In this document: positions 14,742 to 14,823 of the stretch, piece by piece
How the letters are laid out: the number at the start of each line of letters is the position of its first letter
Numbering within the stretch: position 1 is the first letter of the stretch
NCBI GenBank assembly: GCA_029821415.1
Contig: JALGTJ010000005.1
Location: 1-14,823 of the forward strand
Source: Candidatus Zipacnadia bacterium
GTDB taxonomy: Bacteria > Armatimonadota > Zipacnadia > Zipacnadales > Zipacnadaceae
Direction of reading: 5' to 3'
Length of the DNA: 14,823 bases
Made by a program: the position numbers and the translations under genes
Notes under the pieces: generated by a model
Databases searched by the model: none
Told to the model about the DNA's origin: nothing
What the model saw: only the letters and a program-made list of their open reading frames with translations

Positions 14742-14823
14742 ATGAAAGGACTAACTGCAACAGCTTTCATAATCCTCGCTGGTCTGGTCACTGTATTGGC
14801 TCCGCCTACTGGCGTAGCAGGTA
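14742..14823 (+). CDS. 5' end of an exported protein (truncated by window end)
   Basis: ATG 14742 follows AGGAG (14728-14732) by 9 nt and stays open to the end, giving 27 codons. The peptide starts MKGLTATAFIILAGLVTVLA, a typical signal peptide with a short basic start and hydrophobic core; a cleavage site may lie near GVAG. It is 42 bp downstream of the exported BNR gene and probably in the same operon. Its function cannot be told from this fragment. Confidence 0.7.
   Translation, partial: MKGLTATAFIILAGLVTVLAPPTGVAG

Noticed and set aside
1..14823. CRISPR arrays, tRNA/rRNA genes, insertion sequences, phage genes
   Set aside because: No spaced repeats, cloverleaf-type sequences, transposase motifs or terminal repeats were seen on reading both strands.

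Overview
The window looks like a bacterial chromosomal segment with dense, short-spaced genes, mostly good Shine-Dalgarno sites (AGGAGG, GGGAGG) and some GTG and TTG starts. It holds eleven genes or gene ends with recognisable folds plus the first 27 codons of a twelfth. No rRNA, tRNA, CRISPR, phage, integrase or insertion sequence was seen. The gene mix (several uroporphyrinogen-decarboxylase-like proteins, BNR/Asp-box 'sialidase-like' proteins, a DUF4838 protein, a family-10-like TIM barrel and GH3) is typical of glycan-degrading lineages such as Planctomycetota, Lentisphaerota, Kiritimatiellota, Armatimonadota or Hydrogenedentota. The phylum is inferred from gene content only and cannot be fixed from this sequence.

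Layout. 1-285 is the 3' end of a glycosidase-like gene ending in a sugar-binding beta-sandwich. 484-6331 is a plus-strand run: a glycosidase-like TIM-barrel protein, a VOC-superfamily metalloenzyme, a class III PLP aminotransferase and two tandem URO-D-like proteins. VOC and aminotransferase share TAATG, and the next gene follows at once, so these are very probably one translationally linked unit. 6332-8074 is a minus-strand DUF4838 gene that meets the preceding gene stop to stop. It has a near-consensus sigma-70 promoter and a hairpin-bearing leader inside a 346-bp divergent region (8075-8420). From 8421 a second plus-strand run carries a cytosolic BNR protein, a third URO-D-like protein, a GH3 beta-glycosidase, an exported BNR paralogue, and a gene starting with a signal peptide that runs off the window.

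How they may work together (inference). The glycosidases (GH3, the TIM-barrel protein, DUF4838, BNR proteins) would dismantle an unidentified glycan or glycoside. Most lack signal peptides, so much of the work would be cytosolic, on imported oligosaccharides. The three URO-D-like proteins keep the His-x-Cys pair used for zinc-thiolate chemistry in MtaA/MtbA-type corrinoid methyltransferases. With the aminotransferase and VOC enzyme, they suggest handling of a modified (possibly O-methylated or amino) sugar or aglycone. No corrinoid protein, transporter, regulator or sulfatase lies in the window, so this stays a hypothesis.
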